Assembly (NCBI GenBank): GCA_963805795.1
Contig: CAWDVG010000003.1
Coordinates: 62,001-126,000 of the forward strand
DNA: 64,000 nt
Reading direction: 5' to 3'
Source of the DNA: CAWARU01 sp963805795
GTDB lineage: Bacteria > Pseudomonadota > Gammaproteobacteria > UBA6186 > Azoamicaceae
The position numbers and the translations under genes are program-made. Under the pieces are notes generated by a model. That model had not been told where the DNA came from. It saw nothing but the letters and a program-made list of their open reading frames with translations, and ran no database searches. Each line of letters opens with the position of its first letter. Within the stretch, counting starts at the first letter, position 1. Shown here piece after piece: positions 1-10,441 of the stretch.

Positions 1-3000
1 AATAGCAATATTAATGTAGCTTTAACCTCCCTTATTGGCTTATGTCAAGTTATCTCAGATGAAAATCCTACTACAGATGTAAAGCTTATTGATGTTGATC
101 ATTTAGATAAAGTTGCTGTTCAAAAAATCTTTGCTCATGAATTTAATATCGAAGATAATCACAAACAAGTTTGTTATCGGCAGAATAAACGTTATTTAAG
201 GAAAATATTGCCGCTGGAAATCTCTGCAGAGTTAAAAGATGTTTCACTCTCAGCACATCCTCATTCATCCTATATCATTAGTGGTGGGCTGGGTGCTTTA
301 GGATTAAGTGTTGCTCGATGGTTAATGAATTTAGGTGCTAAAAATATAGTTCTTTTAGGTCGAACAGCCATTGTCAATGATAAGACTAAAATCATCTTGA
401 ATGAATTAATGCAAGGTGGGGTTAGTTTGCGCATTGAGAAAATCGATGTTCGGGATTTTAGTGCTTTGAAGATCTTGATGGAAACACTCGAAGATAAAGG
501 AACACCGATTGCAGGCATTATACATGCAGCAGGCGTTCTCGATGATGGGGTTATACAAAATCAAACGTCCGAACAGTTTCTTCGCGTTCTGTCGCCTAAA
601 ATGATGGGTGCCTGGAATTTACATAAACTGACTGCTCATCGCCAACTGGATTTTTTTATTTTGTTTTCATCGATTTCATCGGTGTTACCCGCGCCAGGCC
701 AAAGCAATTATGCTGCAGCGAATAGTTTTTTAGATAGTCTAGCAATTTATAGAAAGCAGAAAAATTTACCAGCACTCAGTATTAATTGGGGACCTTGGGA
801 TGGGGAGGGTATGGCGAGTACCAATACAAAATCTACCTTTTCCCGAGCAAAGATGGAATCTTTAAGCCCTAAAGCAGCATTGGCTGCAATGCATATCTTG
901 CTTTCAGCCAGAGCTGCTCAAGCAATCGTGTTGAAATCTCATTATAAATTTGAATTGCAAAAATCTAATACCCATGTTGCTGGCTTAAATATAATGGGTT
1001 TAACAAGAACTCAGCAGAAAAAAGCGATTCAAGATTTTATAAGGGCAGGCATTGCGAAAATGTCTTCTGGTAAGGAAATATTTTTACAGGATGATAAAGC
1101 AAGTTTGCAGGAAATAGGGTTGGATTCCTTGATGGCTATTGAAATTCGTCATTACTTTAGCCAAGCACTCGGAATGAATCTCCCGACAGGTCTGGTTTAT
1201 AATTACCCTACTATTTCAGATTTGACCCAATATTTTTGTGAACAGTTGCTTGATAAGCAAGAATCACCCGAATCTCAAAGTAATATCGATATGAATGATG
1301 AGTCATTTGCTATCATTGGTATGTCTTGTCGATTCCCTGGTGGTTCAGAAAATCCTCAACAATTCTGGGAATGCCTATGTGAAAGTGTAGATTGTATTGA
1401 AGAAATGGAAAATAAACGTTGGGACATGAGCCAATATTGTAATTCCAAGATAAATTTTGTCAATACAATTTCTTGTTCAAAAGCAGGTTTGTTAGTAGGC
1501 ATTGAAAACTTTGACTATAGTTTTTTTGGTATAACGCCTAGAGAAGCTATTTACATTGATCCACAACAACGCATACTTTTAGAAGTCAGTTGGGAAGCGA
1601 TCGAAAATGCTGGATATTCTGCCGATAAGCTTCGGGGATGTATGGGTGGGGTGTTTATCGGACCAGGGCCAAATGAGTATATTCGAGTTTGTAGCCAAAG
1701 TATTGAAGATATTGATCCACTGATGGGAACGGGAAATCATAACAGTGTCACGGCAGGACGTCTTTCGTATCATTTGGGGTGGCATGGACCAAGCTTAACT
1801 TTAGATACCGCCTGCTCTTCTTCGTTAGTGGCCATTCATACAGCTTGTCAAAATTTAAAGAACAGAGAATGTGATATTGCACTTGCAGGTGGTGTTAATT
1901 TGATTTTAATGCCGGATGCCAGCATTGTTTTATCTAAAAGCAATATGTTATCTCCCAGTGGGCAATGTAAAACTTTTGATGCAAAAGCAGATGGTTACGT
2001 CCGTTCTGAAGGTTGCGGAGTTGTATTATTAAAACGCCTAACGGATGCAGTGAAGCAAGGAGATACCATTTTAGCTGTCATTCGTGGGTCTGCAATTAAT
2101 CAGGATGGCCATAGTCAAGGGATTACAGCACCGAATGGGTATGCACAAGAAAACTTATTTAAAATGGCATTAAAAAACTCAGGTTTAAAATCGACGGATA
2201 TAGATTATGTTGAAGCTCATGGCACGGGCACAATTTTAGGTGATCCCATAGAGATGCAGACAATAGACAAAGTTTATGGGCAAGGTCGTACGCAGGAAAA
2301 TCCGTTGTGGGTGGGTTCAGTCAAAACAAATATTGGTCATACAGAATCCGCGGCAGGGGTGGCTGGATTAATAAAAGTTATTCTGGCTCTTTACAATAAA
2401 ATGCTTCCGCCACATTTACATTTAACTGAATTAAATCCGCATTTGAACGTGCAAAGTGGCCTAAGTGATAATATTCAAATTCCAAGAACATTAACAGTTT
2501 GGAAAACAAATAGTAGAAAGCGTGTTGCCGCCCTCAGTTCTTTTGGTTTTAGTGGCACAAATGTTCATATGATTATTGAAGAAGGAACCGGAGCTGCACA
2601 GAAAACCATGCCTCAACTTCTGGCATTACCTTTTATTATTTCAGCCAAGTCTTGCTCTTCGTTAATAAATATGGTTGCGCAGCATTTAGATTTTCTCAAA
2701 AAATCTGGAAATACGATGTCATTATTAGATATTTGTTATACTTTAGGGGTTGGTAGAATACACTGTCCCTATAGAATCGGCTTTGTTGTGAAAGATTTTG
2801 ACGCACTTATTAATCGATTAGAAGAGTTTTGTGCTACTCAAGACAAAGAGTCTGTTAATAGTTTATGCAAAGTATCCAAAGAGAAGATCTTCTTCACATT
2901 AAAAGATAAGGTATCAAACATTAGTGATGTCGTTGGGTTTTATCAAAACTTTCCAGTTTATAAGAAAGCCATAGATGCTTGTAATGTTTATTTTTCTGAA

Positions 3001-6000
3001 GTGTTCCAGCAATCGATATATTCTTGTATTCCTTTATATGAAGAATTAGTTCAAAAAGATGAACCTAGAGCAAAATGGATCATTTTTACAATACAATTTG
3101 CTATTTTGATGTTATGGAAATCTTTTGATGTAGAACCAGATAAAATTTTAACTGGAGGCCTTGGAGCTTTAGCTGCTAATTGTGCTTTTGGAGATCACAG
3201 GTTGTCAAATTTGTCTAGTCTTATCCCTGCTATGGTGGTTGATAAAGATAACAGAAAATTTGAAAATACAAATAATATAGTTAAGGAAAATTCAACTCTA
3301 ATAATAGAAACGGGAACTGAAACCATTCAGGAGTTTATGGCTGCTTTAATCGCATGTTATAAAAATGGTACCAATATCAATTGGGAAATGCTATATCTAT
3401 ATAATGATGATAAACCTTCACGTATTGCATTGCCCACCTATTGTTTTGATAAACAGCGAATATGGCCAGATCATATGCAAGCCAAACCAAATGACAAACA
3501 TCTGTCTTTGGTCTCTGAATATGCTATTGATAAAGTTCTGGGAAGAAATTTTACCGTTGGTCAAAACATTATTTTTGAAACAATGATAAGTAACAGGTTT
3601 CCCTATAATTTTGATGATCACAAGCTTAATGATCAAATAGTAATTCCCGGCGCCCAACATATTTCAATGTTGATTGAGGCCGCTTTATATATGAATTTAT
3701 CTAAGCATATAAAAATAAGTAATCTTTATTTTTCAAACCCAATGATTTTAAATGAAAATGATAGCAAGCTATTCCAGCTTATTTTTAGTGATGTTGAGAC
3801 TAAGAAGAAGATAGCAAAAGGCGTTAGTCAAACACTGCAAAGTACGCAAATTAATACTCTTTGGGAGCAACATCTTGAAGCTATTGTGGATTTTTCAGCT
3901 TCACCTTGCAGAGAAAAAGAAGGTGTTTTCGACATAAAATGGTTCCAAGAATCCGATTTTACAGAGGCGAGCGCCGATGATTTTTATCAAAACATGAGTC
4001 TGGGTGGTTATAATTTGGGGAAGACATTTAGATGGATAGAAAAAATATATTTCAGAACGGGGGAAGCAATTACTTTTTTTCGAGCAGAAGCTGAACTGGA
4101 AAATAAATACATTTTAGCACCAGGGCTCATTGATTCTTTTTTTCAATCTATTGCCTTGGCTAAAGCTTCAAAGAAAGATTTAGAAGTAAGCCATAAATTA
4201 TTTATCCCATTTTGCTTGGATAGTTTTGAAATATTAGATTCTATAGAACATAACTTGGTTTGTCATGCTATTTTGTTAGAATCGACTAATGATAGTTTTG
4301 CTCATGATTTATATATCTACAATACCACAGGGAAACCTGTCATCGTTATTAAGAATTTGGTTAGCAAACAAGTCTTAGACCCAAAATTATTTGCGGAACA
4401 ACAAAATTCCATTTCAAAAGTCATTTATAAACTCGATTGGAAACTATTTCATGCCGAATTTCACAAAAAAGATAAAGCAGGATCCTGGCTTATCGTTGCT
4501 TGTCAGGAAAGAAGTGGAAAAATTATTCGGCAAAGATTGCTTGATTTAAACATTCCTTCAGTTATTTTGTTGCCTAAGTTGCTCAAAGATAATGCAAGTG
4601 AACTACCGAATGTCTTATATCATGATTTATTAGAAGAAAAGGATATTTCGAATCTTTTAGGGAAAGTTATGCAATCCATGTCAAATCTGGAACATGTCTG
4701 CTTTGCTTATGGGATGGATGAGCTAGAATTAGACAAGGAAGCAATAAATATTAAAAAGGGTATTGAATTACCTGATACCAAAATCATTAACATGGTAAAA
4801 TCCATTTTCGCAAAAACTTGGAAACGGATGCCAACAATATCTATTATAACCCAACGTTGTCAGAGCATTGATGAAAAAGATAGCCCTGTATTATCTCGAC
4901 AAGCGACACTCTGGGGTCTTGGTAGGACATTACAACAGGAACACCCTGAGTTACACTGTAAATTAATTGACTTAGATGAAACCTCAAAGGATACAATGAT
5001 TGAAGGCTTAATTTCTTTATGCTTATTCGCTGGAAAGAATCAATTTGTTATTCGGGATAATAAAATTTATTATCCCGAATTGATAAGAAATGACATTGTA
5101 TATAAATCAAGTTTTCAAGTTAAGCAACCCGAAAATACGATTTATTTAATCACAGGAGCATTTGGAGGTCTGGGTTTTATCGTGGCAACTTGGTTAAAGG
5201 ATCAAGGCGTAAAAAATCTCTTGCTGGTTTCTAGAAATGGTCCTTCACAAGTCCAAAGTGAACAACTGATACAATGGGGTAAGCAAGGATGCCAAGTGAT
5301 TGTACGTTGCGTGGATATAGCAGAAGAGGTAGAGATACTCAAAGTCTTAACAGAAATAGATGAACTTTCGCTCAAATTGAGCGGCGTTTTTCATGCGGCT
5401 GGGGTTTTAGAAGATTCCTTAATTGCAAATATTCATGAAGCACAATATATGAAAGCACTTTATCCTAAAATGCATGGAGCTTGGAATATCCATAAACTGA
5501 TGCCAAATTTAGATTTTTATATTCTATTCTCATCTGCAGCTTCAATATTAGGAACTAAGGGTCAAGGTAATTATGCGGCAGCAAATGCTTTCATGGATTA
5601 TTTAGCCTATTTTCGACAAAGTCGAGGCTTAGCCGCTACCTCTATTAATTGGGGTCCTGTTGAAGGTGTTGGAATGATAAGCAAACTTCCCCAGAATTTT
5701 TCTTTGGAACAGCATAATTTAATATCTCAGGAGATTGTTTTAGAAACAATTAAGCTTTGTTTTCAAAACCCTATTACGCAAATGATTGTTTTGAATAATG
5801 AAGTTGTAAACTCAAGTCAACCATCAAATACAAATAGTACTTTGAAGGAAAAATGGGATGAGTTAACTTCTTTTGAACAAAAGGATTCTATTATAGAAAT
5901 AGTAGAAAATTCAATCTTAAAAATATTAAAAATTCAGCATTTAGATCCTGAACAATCTTTATTAGAGGTAGGTCTACATTCTTTATTGGCAGTAGAATTA

Positions 6001-6252
6001 AGAAATGAACTAAATTTACAAACAGGTTTGGTTTTACCTATTACACTTCTTTTTAATCATTCTACAATTCAATCACTTATAACATTTTTATTGAATGAAT
6101 TTAATATGAATAAGTTTGAAAAAAAACAGCCTCAAAAATATGAGGCGGAGACTCCTGAAGGTTTATCAGATAGACTGAATGATTTGTCAGAAATGCAGTT
6201 AGGTAAAGTATTGGAAAAGTTACTTAGTAATAAGGATGAAATAACAACATGA
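1..6252 (+). CDS. Type I PKS, 3' part (KR-ACP / KS-decayed AT-DH-KR-ACP)
   Basis: The reading frame is open from base 1, so the gene starts outside the window; the TTG at 208 lies inside the KR and is not a start. Domain order by position: end of a KR structural half and KR core (about 1-830, LDD motif of B-type KRs near 535), ACP (GLDSL near 1120), KS (about 1305-2580, with TACSSS, EAHGTG and NIGHTE, all catalytic residues present), an AT-like relic (about 2620-3460), DH (about 3490-4400), KR (about 4430-5700) and ACP (near 5970). The AT relic has GGLGAL where GHSxGE should be, so it cannot be acylated. The DH motif reads HxxxDxxxxP instead of HxxxGxxxxP but keeps the DxxxQ aspartate. The last ACP reads GLHSL in place of GxDSL, with the phosphopantetheine serine kept. 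The C-terminal 30 residues look like a docking helix for the next gene, which overlaps by 4 bases (ATGA). Extends a ketide and, in the second module, could leave an alkene. Confidence 0.93.
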   Translation, partial: NSNINVALTSLIGLCQVISDENPTTDVKLIDVDHLDKVAVQKIFAHEFNIEDNHKQVCYRQNKRYLRKILPLEISAELKDVSLSAHPHSSYIISGGLGALGLSVARWLMNLGAKNIVLLGRTAIVNDKTKIILNELMQGGVSLRIEKIDVRDFSALKILMETLEDKGTPIAGIIHAAGVLDDGVIQNQTSEQFLRVLSPKMMGAWNLHKLTAHRQLDFFILFSSISSVLPAPGQSNYAAANSFLDSLAIYRKQKNLPALSINWGPWDGEGMASTNTKSTFSRAKMESLSPKAALAAMHILLSARAAQAIVLKSHYKFELQKSNTHVAGLNIMGLTRTQQKKAIQDFIRAGIAKMSSGKEIFLQDDKASLQEIGLDSLMAIEIRHYFSQALGMNLPTGLVYNYPTISDLTQYFCEQLLDKQESPESQSNIDMNDESFAIIGMSCRFPGGSENPQQFWECLCESVDCIEEMENKRWDMSQYCNSKINFVNTISCSKAGLLVGIENFDYSFFGITPREAIYIDPQQRILLEVSWEAIENAGYSADKLRGCMGGVFIGPGPNEYIRVCSQSIEDIDPLMGTGNHNSVTAGRLSYHLGWHGPSLTLDTACSSSLVAIHTACQNLKNRECDIALAGGVNLILMPDASIVLSKSNMLSPSGQCKTFDAKADGYVRSEGCGVVLLKRLTDAVKQGDTILAVIRGSAINQDGHSQGITAPNGYAQENLFKMALKNSGLKSTDIDYVEAHGTGTILGDPIEMQTIDKVYGQGRTQENPLWVGSVKTNIGHTESAAGVAGLIKVILALYNKMLPPHLHLTELNPHLNVQSGLSDNIQIPRTLTVWKTNSRKRVAALSSFGFSGTNVHMIIEEGTGAAQKTMPQLLALPFIISAKSCSSLINMVAQHLDFLKKSGNTMSLLDICYTLGVGRIHCPYRIGFVVKDFDALINRLEEFCATQDKESVNSLCKVSKEKIFFTLKDKVSNISDVVGFYQNFPVYKKAIDACNVYFSEVFQQSIYSCIPLYEELVQKDEPRAKWIIFTIQFAILMLWKSFDVEPDKILTGGLGALAANCAFGDHRLSNLSSLIPAMVVDKDNRKFENTNNIVKENSTLIIETGTETIQEFMAALIACYKNGTNINWEMLYLYNDDKPSRIALPTYCFDKQRIWPDHMQAKPNDKHLSLVSEYAIDKVLGRNFTVGQNIIFETMISNRFPYNFDDHKLNDQIVIPGAQHISMLIEAALYMNLSKHIKISNLYFSNPMILNENDSKLFQLIFSDVETKKKIAKGVSQTLQSTQINTLWEQHLEAIVDFSASPCREKEGVFDIKWFQESDFTEASADDFYQNMSLGGYNLGKTFRWIEKIYFRTGEAITFFRAEAELENKYILAPGLIDSFFQSIALAKASKKDLEVSHKLFIPFCLDSFEILDSIEHNLVCHAILLESTNDSFAHDLYIYNTTGKPVIVIKNLVSKQVLDPKLFAEQQNSISKVIYKLDWKLFHAEFHKKDKAGSWLIVACQERSGKIIRQRLLDLNIPSVILLPKLLKDNASELPNVLYHDLLEEKDISNLLGKVMQSMSNLEHVCFAYGMDELELDKEAINIKKGIELPDTKIINMVKSIFAKTWKRMPTISIITQRCQSIDEKDSPVLSRQATLWGLGRTLQQEHPELHCKLIDLDETSKDTMIEGLISLCLFAGKNQFVIRDNKIYYPELIRNDIVYKSSFQVKQPENTIYLITGAFGGLGFIVATWLKDQGVKNLLLVSRNGPSQVQSEQLIQWGKQGCQVIVRCVDIAEEVEILKVLTEIDELSLKLSGVFHAAGVLEDSLIANIHEAQYMKALYPKMHGAWNIHKLMPNLDFYILFSSAASILGTKGQGNYAAANAFMDYLAYFRQSRGLAATSINWGPVEGVGMISKLPQNFSLEQHNLISQEIVLETIKLCFQNPITQMIVLNNEVVNSSQPSNTNSTLKEKWDELTSFEQKDSIIEIVENSILKILKIQHLDPEQSLLEVGLHSLLAVELRNELNLQTGLVLPITLLFNHSTIQSLITFLLNEFNMNKFEKKQPQKYEAETPEGLSDRLNDLSEMQLGKVLEKLLSNKDEITT

Positions 6253-9200
6253 CAGTTATAGCAAATGAAGATTACAAGCGCTTGTTAAAAGAAGCCATCA
6301 TAGAAATTGAACGCAAAAATAAAGTGATTGAAAACCTTCATACCATGCAGGATGAAAAAGTAGCTGTCATTGGTATGTCTTGTCGCTTCCCGGGTGGATG
6401 CGATAACCCAGAGAAATTTTGGCAATTATTAGTTTCGGAACAGGATGCATTAATTGAAATGAATTATGAACGTTGGAACATGGATGCCTATTATGAGGCT
6501 AATCCTAATAAAACGGGAAAAATTCATAACAAAAAAATGGGCTTGATAGAAAATGTTGATAAATTTGATGCTTTATTTTTTGGTATTTCTCCAAGAGAAA
6601 TGGAAAGTTTAGATCCCCAACATCGAATTCTATTAGAGTTATGCTGGGAAGCTATAGAGGATTCAGGATATTCTGCGAAATCTTTAGAAGGAACAAATAC
6701 GGGTGTTTTTATTGGGATAATGGGGACAGATTTTTCTAGTCTTTATCGTGAATATGATCAAATGAAAACTTCTGCTTATGTCGGTACAGGAAATGCACAC
6801 AGTGCTGCAGCAGGTAGAATTTCTACCTTCTTTGGCTTGAATGGCCCTTGCTTAGCATTAGATACAGCCTGTTCTTCCTCATTGATAAGTGTTCATCTTG
6901 CTTGCCAAAGTTTGCGAAATAAAGAGAGCTGCTTGGCATTAGTTGGTGGTGTTAATTTAATTCTACACCCTGACACTTCCATTATTACTTCTAATGCTGA
7001 AATGCTTTCTAAAAAAGGGTCATGCAGTCCATTTGATGATTCAGCTGATGGATATGTGCGTTCAGAAGGTGGAGGCATCATTGTTTTAAAACGTCTATCC
7101 GATGCAATAAAGGATCATGATTGCATTCTGGCTGTCATTAGTGGGTCTTCAATAAATCATGATGGTAAATGTGGGGGTTTAACGGTACCTAGTCAGACTG
7201 CGCAAGAACAATTAATTAATCAAGCTCTAACTAAAGCGAAGATATTACCCGAAAATGTTGACTATATTGAGACGCATGGTTCTGGCACACCATTAGGAGA
7301 CCCTATCGAAATTTCAGCATTATCATCCATTTATAAAAACGAAAATACTCGCAATACTCCTTTATGGATTGGGTCCGTTAAAGCGAATGTAGGACATTTA
7401 GAGGCAGCTGCAGGGATAGCAGGGCTCATTAAGTTAATATTATGTTTTAAACACGAGATATTAACAAAGCAGTTACATTTCAGTATTCCAAATTCACATA
7501 TACCGTGGTCTGATATTTGCATTCGTGTAATACAAGAGCAACTCCCTTGGGGTAGAGGGCATAAAAAGCGGATTGCTGGTATCAGTTCTTTTGGCTTTAG
7601 CGGTAGTAATGCACATTTAATATTAGAAGAGCCTGCACAATTTTCATTGCCCCAATGCAGAGATATGGATTCCTTTATATTAAAAATATCAGCTAAGACA
7701 CCTTTAGCATTGTTTGAACTAGCGCAACGCTATGTGATAGCTTTGCAATCTGATACTGTGGTTATGGATGATTTTTGTTATACTGCTTGTGTGGGTCGAA
7801 ATGATTTTAGATATCGTTATGCATTCTGTGCTGCAACAAAAGCAGAATTAATTATACTAATTAATGAATTTAATGGGTTATATAATTCATCTAATCAGTA
7901 TCCAGTTAGGGAAAGCCTTCAAGAAAATTTGAAGGTTGCTATGATAATTAATAATGAGCTGAATTATGGAGCAGTGAGGCATATATATAATACATTCCCG
8001 GATTTCAAACAGGCAGTAGACGAATGTGATCAAAAAGTTCAAATGATATTGAATAAATATTTGTTGCCAATGTTGCTAAATACAGATAAAGAAGAAATAG
8101 AAGGTACAAATAAACTATTTGTATTTACCGTTAAATATGCCTTGGCGAGAATGTGGCTAGCTTTTGGTTTGCAACCTGCATTTCTAGTCAGTGATGGTAT
8201 TGGTGATTATGTAGCTGCCAGCTTATCTGGGATATTTAGTTTGGATGTGGCTATTCAATTGTTGCATTTTTATGAGGATGATACTCATTTTGAAAAGCAT
8301 GCAAATTTAGTGAGTTATAGTATTTCAAAGAATCGTATTTATTCTTTTGTTGACGGAGGCTCTTTGGATGTAAAAATGCGGAGTTCTAGATATTGGATAG
8401 AAACACGCGCTAAGAATTTAGTTGCTTTCTCGGATAGTACAATCGTAACGGATAGATTACAAACAAGCCACTACCTATTATTGGATACAGAACAATTGCA
8501 GGCTAAGATTATTTCTTTATATCAGGCAGGACAATCATTTGATTGGAACAGAATATACTCTGGGTATAAGGTACAGCGAATTTCCATTCCCTGCTATCCC
8601 TTCCAAAGAAAAACTCATTGGCTTGGGTCTACAGCCTGTCAAATAAGTACCTGCCTCGATCAGGTAGCCACCACGCTGAATCAAAAGCCAGTTGATTTTC
8701 CAGTTTCAGCTTTAGAAAATTTTGAAAAAATCAACATTTGGAGTAGGCATTTATTACTGCTGGTTTTCCAAAAAATGGGGGCATTTATCAGTTGCGAAGA
8801 AAGATATAGTCTGGATGAACTGAATGAAAAATTAAATATCAGTTTGAAGCATAGACGATTGATGCCCGCGTTACTCAGCATTCTAATCGATGCTGGGATG
8901 CTGACTCAATCTAAAGAAGTTTTTAAATTGGCAAAAAAAGTTAATCTAGAAAATCATGTTGTTGAACTTAGCGATTTGGAAAGAGAAAAAATAGCATTGC
9001 TTCATGAATATCCTGAACTGCAGACCTATATTAATATTCTTTGGACGATATTATTGGCATATCCGGATATTTTAAGAGAAGTCATTTCTCCCATGACAAT
9101 ACTTTTTCCCGAAGGTTCCACAAAATTCGTAGAAGGAATATATACGGGTTCTCCTGTGGTTGACTATTATCAAGAACAGGTTGCAAGAACGGTATCTGCA

Positions 9201-10295
9201 TATGTAGAAGAACGTTTTCAAAAAGATCCTGAGGCAAATATTACCATACTTGAAATTGGGGCGGGAACAGGTGGAACCAGTGCATTTGTCTTGCAAGCAT
9301 TGGAAGCTTTAAATGTTAAGGTTAAATACTTTTATACCGATATTTCAAAAAGTTTTTTAAATAATGCTGAGATTCGATGGAAAGAAAAATATCCTTGGGT
9401 GGTTTTTCAAGTCCTTAATATTGAAAAATCATTAAGTGCCCAGGGGTATTTAAGCCAAAGTGTTGATTTGGTATTTGCTAGTAATGTGCTTCATGCAACT
9501 CATAGAATAGAAGATACATTGAACAATGTTAAAGACTTACTAAAACAAAATGGTTTATTAGTGTTGAATGAATTGAATCATAGGAGTGAGTTTATTTCCT
9601 TAACTTTTGGATTAACAGATGGATGGTGGTTGTTTGATGAATATGAAGATAGAATTCCTTTTTCTCCCATATTATCAAGATTACAATGGGAAAAAATATT
9701 GAGAAAACTCAATTTTAGAGTTGCTTCGATTAATGACAAAATAATAGAAACGGAGAATATTTCAGGACAACAAATTATCATTGCAGAAAATTACAAACCT
9801 ATTTTTTCAGGAAATGAAAGGAGTACTTTTGCTATTCCTCAACCTGGGGTAATAAAAGGTGAAAAAATCATTGAGAAAGCTGACCCTTCTCCACAGATAG
9901 CAGCCTTAGATGAAAAGTGGATAATGAGACTTAATAATAGTACGGCGACAGAGAATATGCATGTCATATTACAATATTTAAGCGAATTATTGGCAAAAAC
10001 TTTAAAACTACCAATAAGAGAAGTCAACGCTGCAGAAAGTTTACTTTTTCATGGTCTGGATTCATTGATGGCACTGGAAATGGCCCAAAAAATAAAGCTT
10101 ACTTTGCATATTGAATTGTCTCCGGTTGAATTATTAGATAACTGCTCGCTAAGACGTGTAGCAGAGAGAATTTATGACATGTATAAGGAACATCAATTGG
10201 CGGGTGAGCCGACAGCAAATTATGCTGGCATATCGACAAATACTACTAAGAAGGTTGTAGAGGTAAGTAACAACCTTGTCGAATTCGAATTTTAA
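6249..10295 (+). CDS. Type I PKS module: docking-KS-decayed AT-cMT-ACP
   Basis: 1348 residues. An N-terminal charged helix (1-35) looks like a docking domain matching the tail of the preceding PKS. The KS (about 36-460) has TACSSS, ETHGSGT and NVGHLE, so it should condense. Residues about 475-790 correspond to an AT and its flanking linkers, but the nucleophile motif is SDGIGDY instead of GHSxGE and the Arg and HAFH blocks cannot be found; I call it a relic. A C-methyltransferase follows (about 820-1210), with SAM motif LEIGAGTGGTS near 1000 and NVLHAT near 1080. Then comes an ACP (GLDSLMALE, about 1240-1310). There is no reductive domain and no thioesterase, so the module would give an alpha-methyl beta-keto unit, with the extender supplied in trans. 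It starts at an ATG overlapping the previous stop, so the two are translationally coupled. The product must pass to another protein; which one is not visible. Confidence 0.93.
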   Translation: MTVIANEDYKRLLKEAIIEIERKNKVIENLHTMQDEKVAVIGMSCRFPGGCDNPEKFWQLLVSEQDALIEMNYERWNMDAYYEANPNKTGKIHNKKMGLIENVDKFDALFFGISPREMESLDPQHRILLELCWEAIEDSGYSAKSLEGTNTGVFIGIMGTDFSSLYREYDQMKTSAYVGTGNAHSAAAGRISTFFGLNGPCLALDTACSSSLISVHLACQSLRNKESCLALVGGVNLILHPDTSIITSNAEMLSKKGSCSPFDDSADGYVRSEGGGIIVLKRLSDAIKDHDCILAVISGSSINHDGKCGGLTVPSQTAQEQLINQALTKAKILPENVDYIETHGSGTPLGDPIEISALSSIYKNENTRNTPLWIGSVKANVGHLEAAAGIAGLIKLILCFKHEILTKQLHFSIPNSHIPWSDICIRVIQEQLPWGRGHKKRIAGISSFGFSGSNAHLILEEPAQFSLPQCRDMDSFILKISAKTPLALFELAQRYVIALQSDTVVMDDFCYTACVGRNDFRYRYAFCAATKAELIILINEFNGLYNSSNQYPVRESLQENLKVAMIINNELNYGAVRHIYNTFPDFKQAVDECDQKVQMILNKYLLPMLLNTDKEEIEGTNKLFVFTVKYALARMWLAFGLQPAFLVSDGIGDYVAASLSGIFSLDVAIQLLHFYEDDTHFEKHANLVSYSISKNRIYSFVDGGSLDVKMRSSRYWIETRAKNLVAFSDSTIVTDRLQTSHYLLLDTEQLQAKIISLYQAGQSFDWNRIYSGYKVQRISIPCYPFQRKTHWLGSTACQISTCLDQVATTLNQKPVDFPVSALENFEKINIWSRHLLLLVFQKMGAFISCEERYSLDELNEKLNISLKHRRLMPALLSILIDAGMLTQSKEVFKLAKKVNLENHVVELSDLEREKIALLHEYPELQTYINILWTILLAYPDILREVISPMTILFPEGSTKFVEGIYTGSPVVDYYQEQVARTVSAYVEERFQKDPEANITILEIGAGTGGTSAFVLQALEALNVKVKYFYTDISKSFLNNAEIRWKEKYPWVVFQVLNIEKSLSAQGYLSQSVDLVFASNVLHATHRIEDTLNNVKDLLKQNGLLVLNELNHRSEFISLTFGLTDGWWLFDEYEDRIPFSPILSRLQWEKILRKLNFRVASINDKIIETENISGQQIIIAENYKPIFSGNERSTFAIPQPGVIKGEKIIEKADPSPQIAALDEKWIMRLNNSTATENMHVILQYLSELLAKTLKLPIREVNAAESLLFHGLDSLMALEMAQKIKLTLHIELSPVELLDNCSLRRVAERIYDMYKEHQLAGEPTANYAGISTNTTKKVVEVSNNLVEFEF

Positions 10296-10441
10296 TGCCT
10301 TTTAGATCAACCTAATGCAATGCTAAAGCACTAATTTATGAATTTTATTATGCAGTAATGAAAGATATTTTTAATTAATGATTGATAAATTATCCATTGT
10401 TTAGTAAAGTTCGGCAGTGATAAAACATCTAGGGTGTAAAT

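Noticed and set aside
208..6252. TTG at 208 as the start of the first PKS gene
   Set aside because: The frame is open to base 1 and the upstream codons encode the KR structural part, so the gene is truncated by the window edge.
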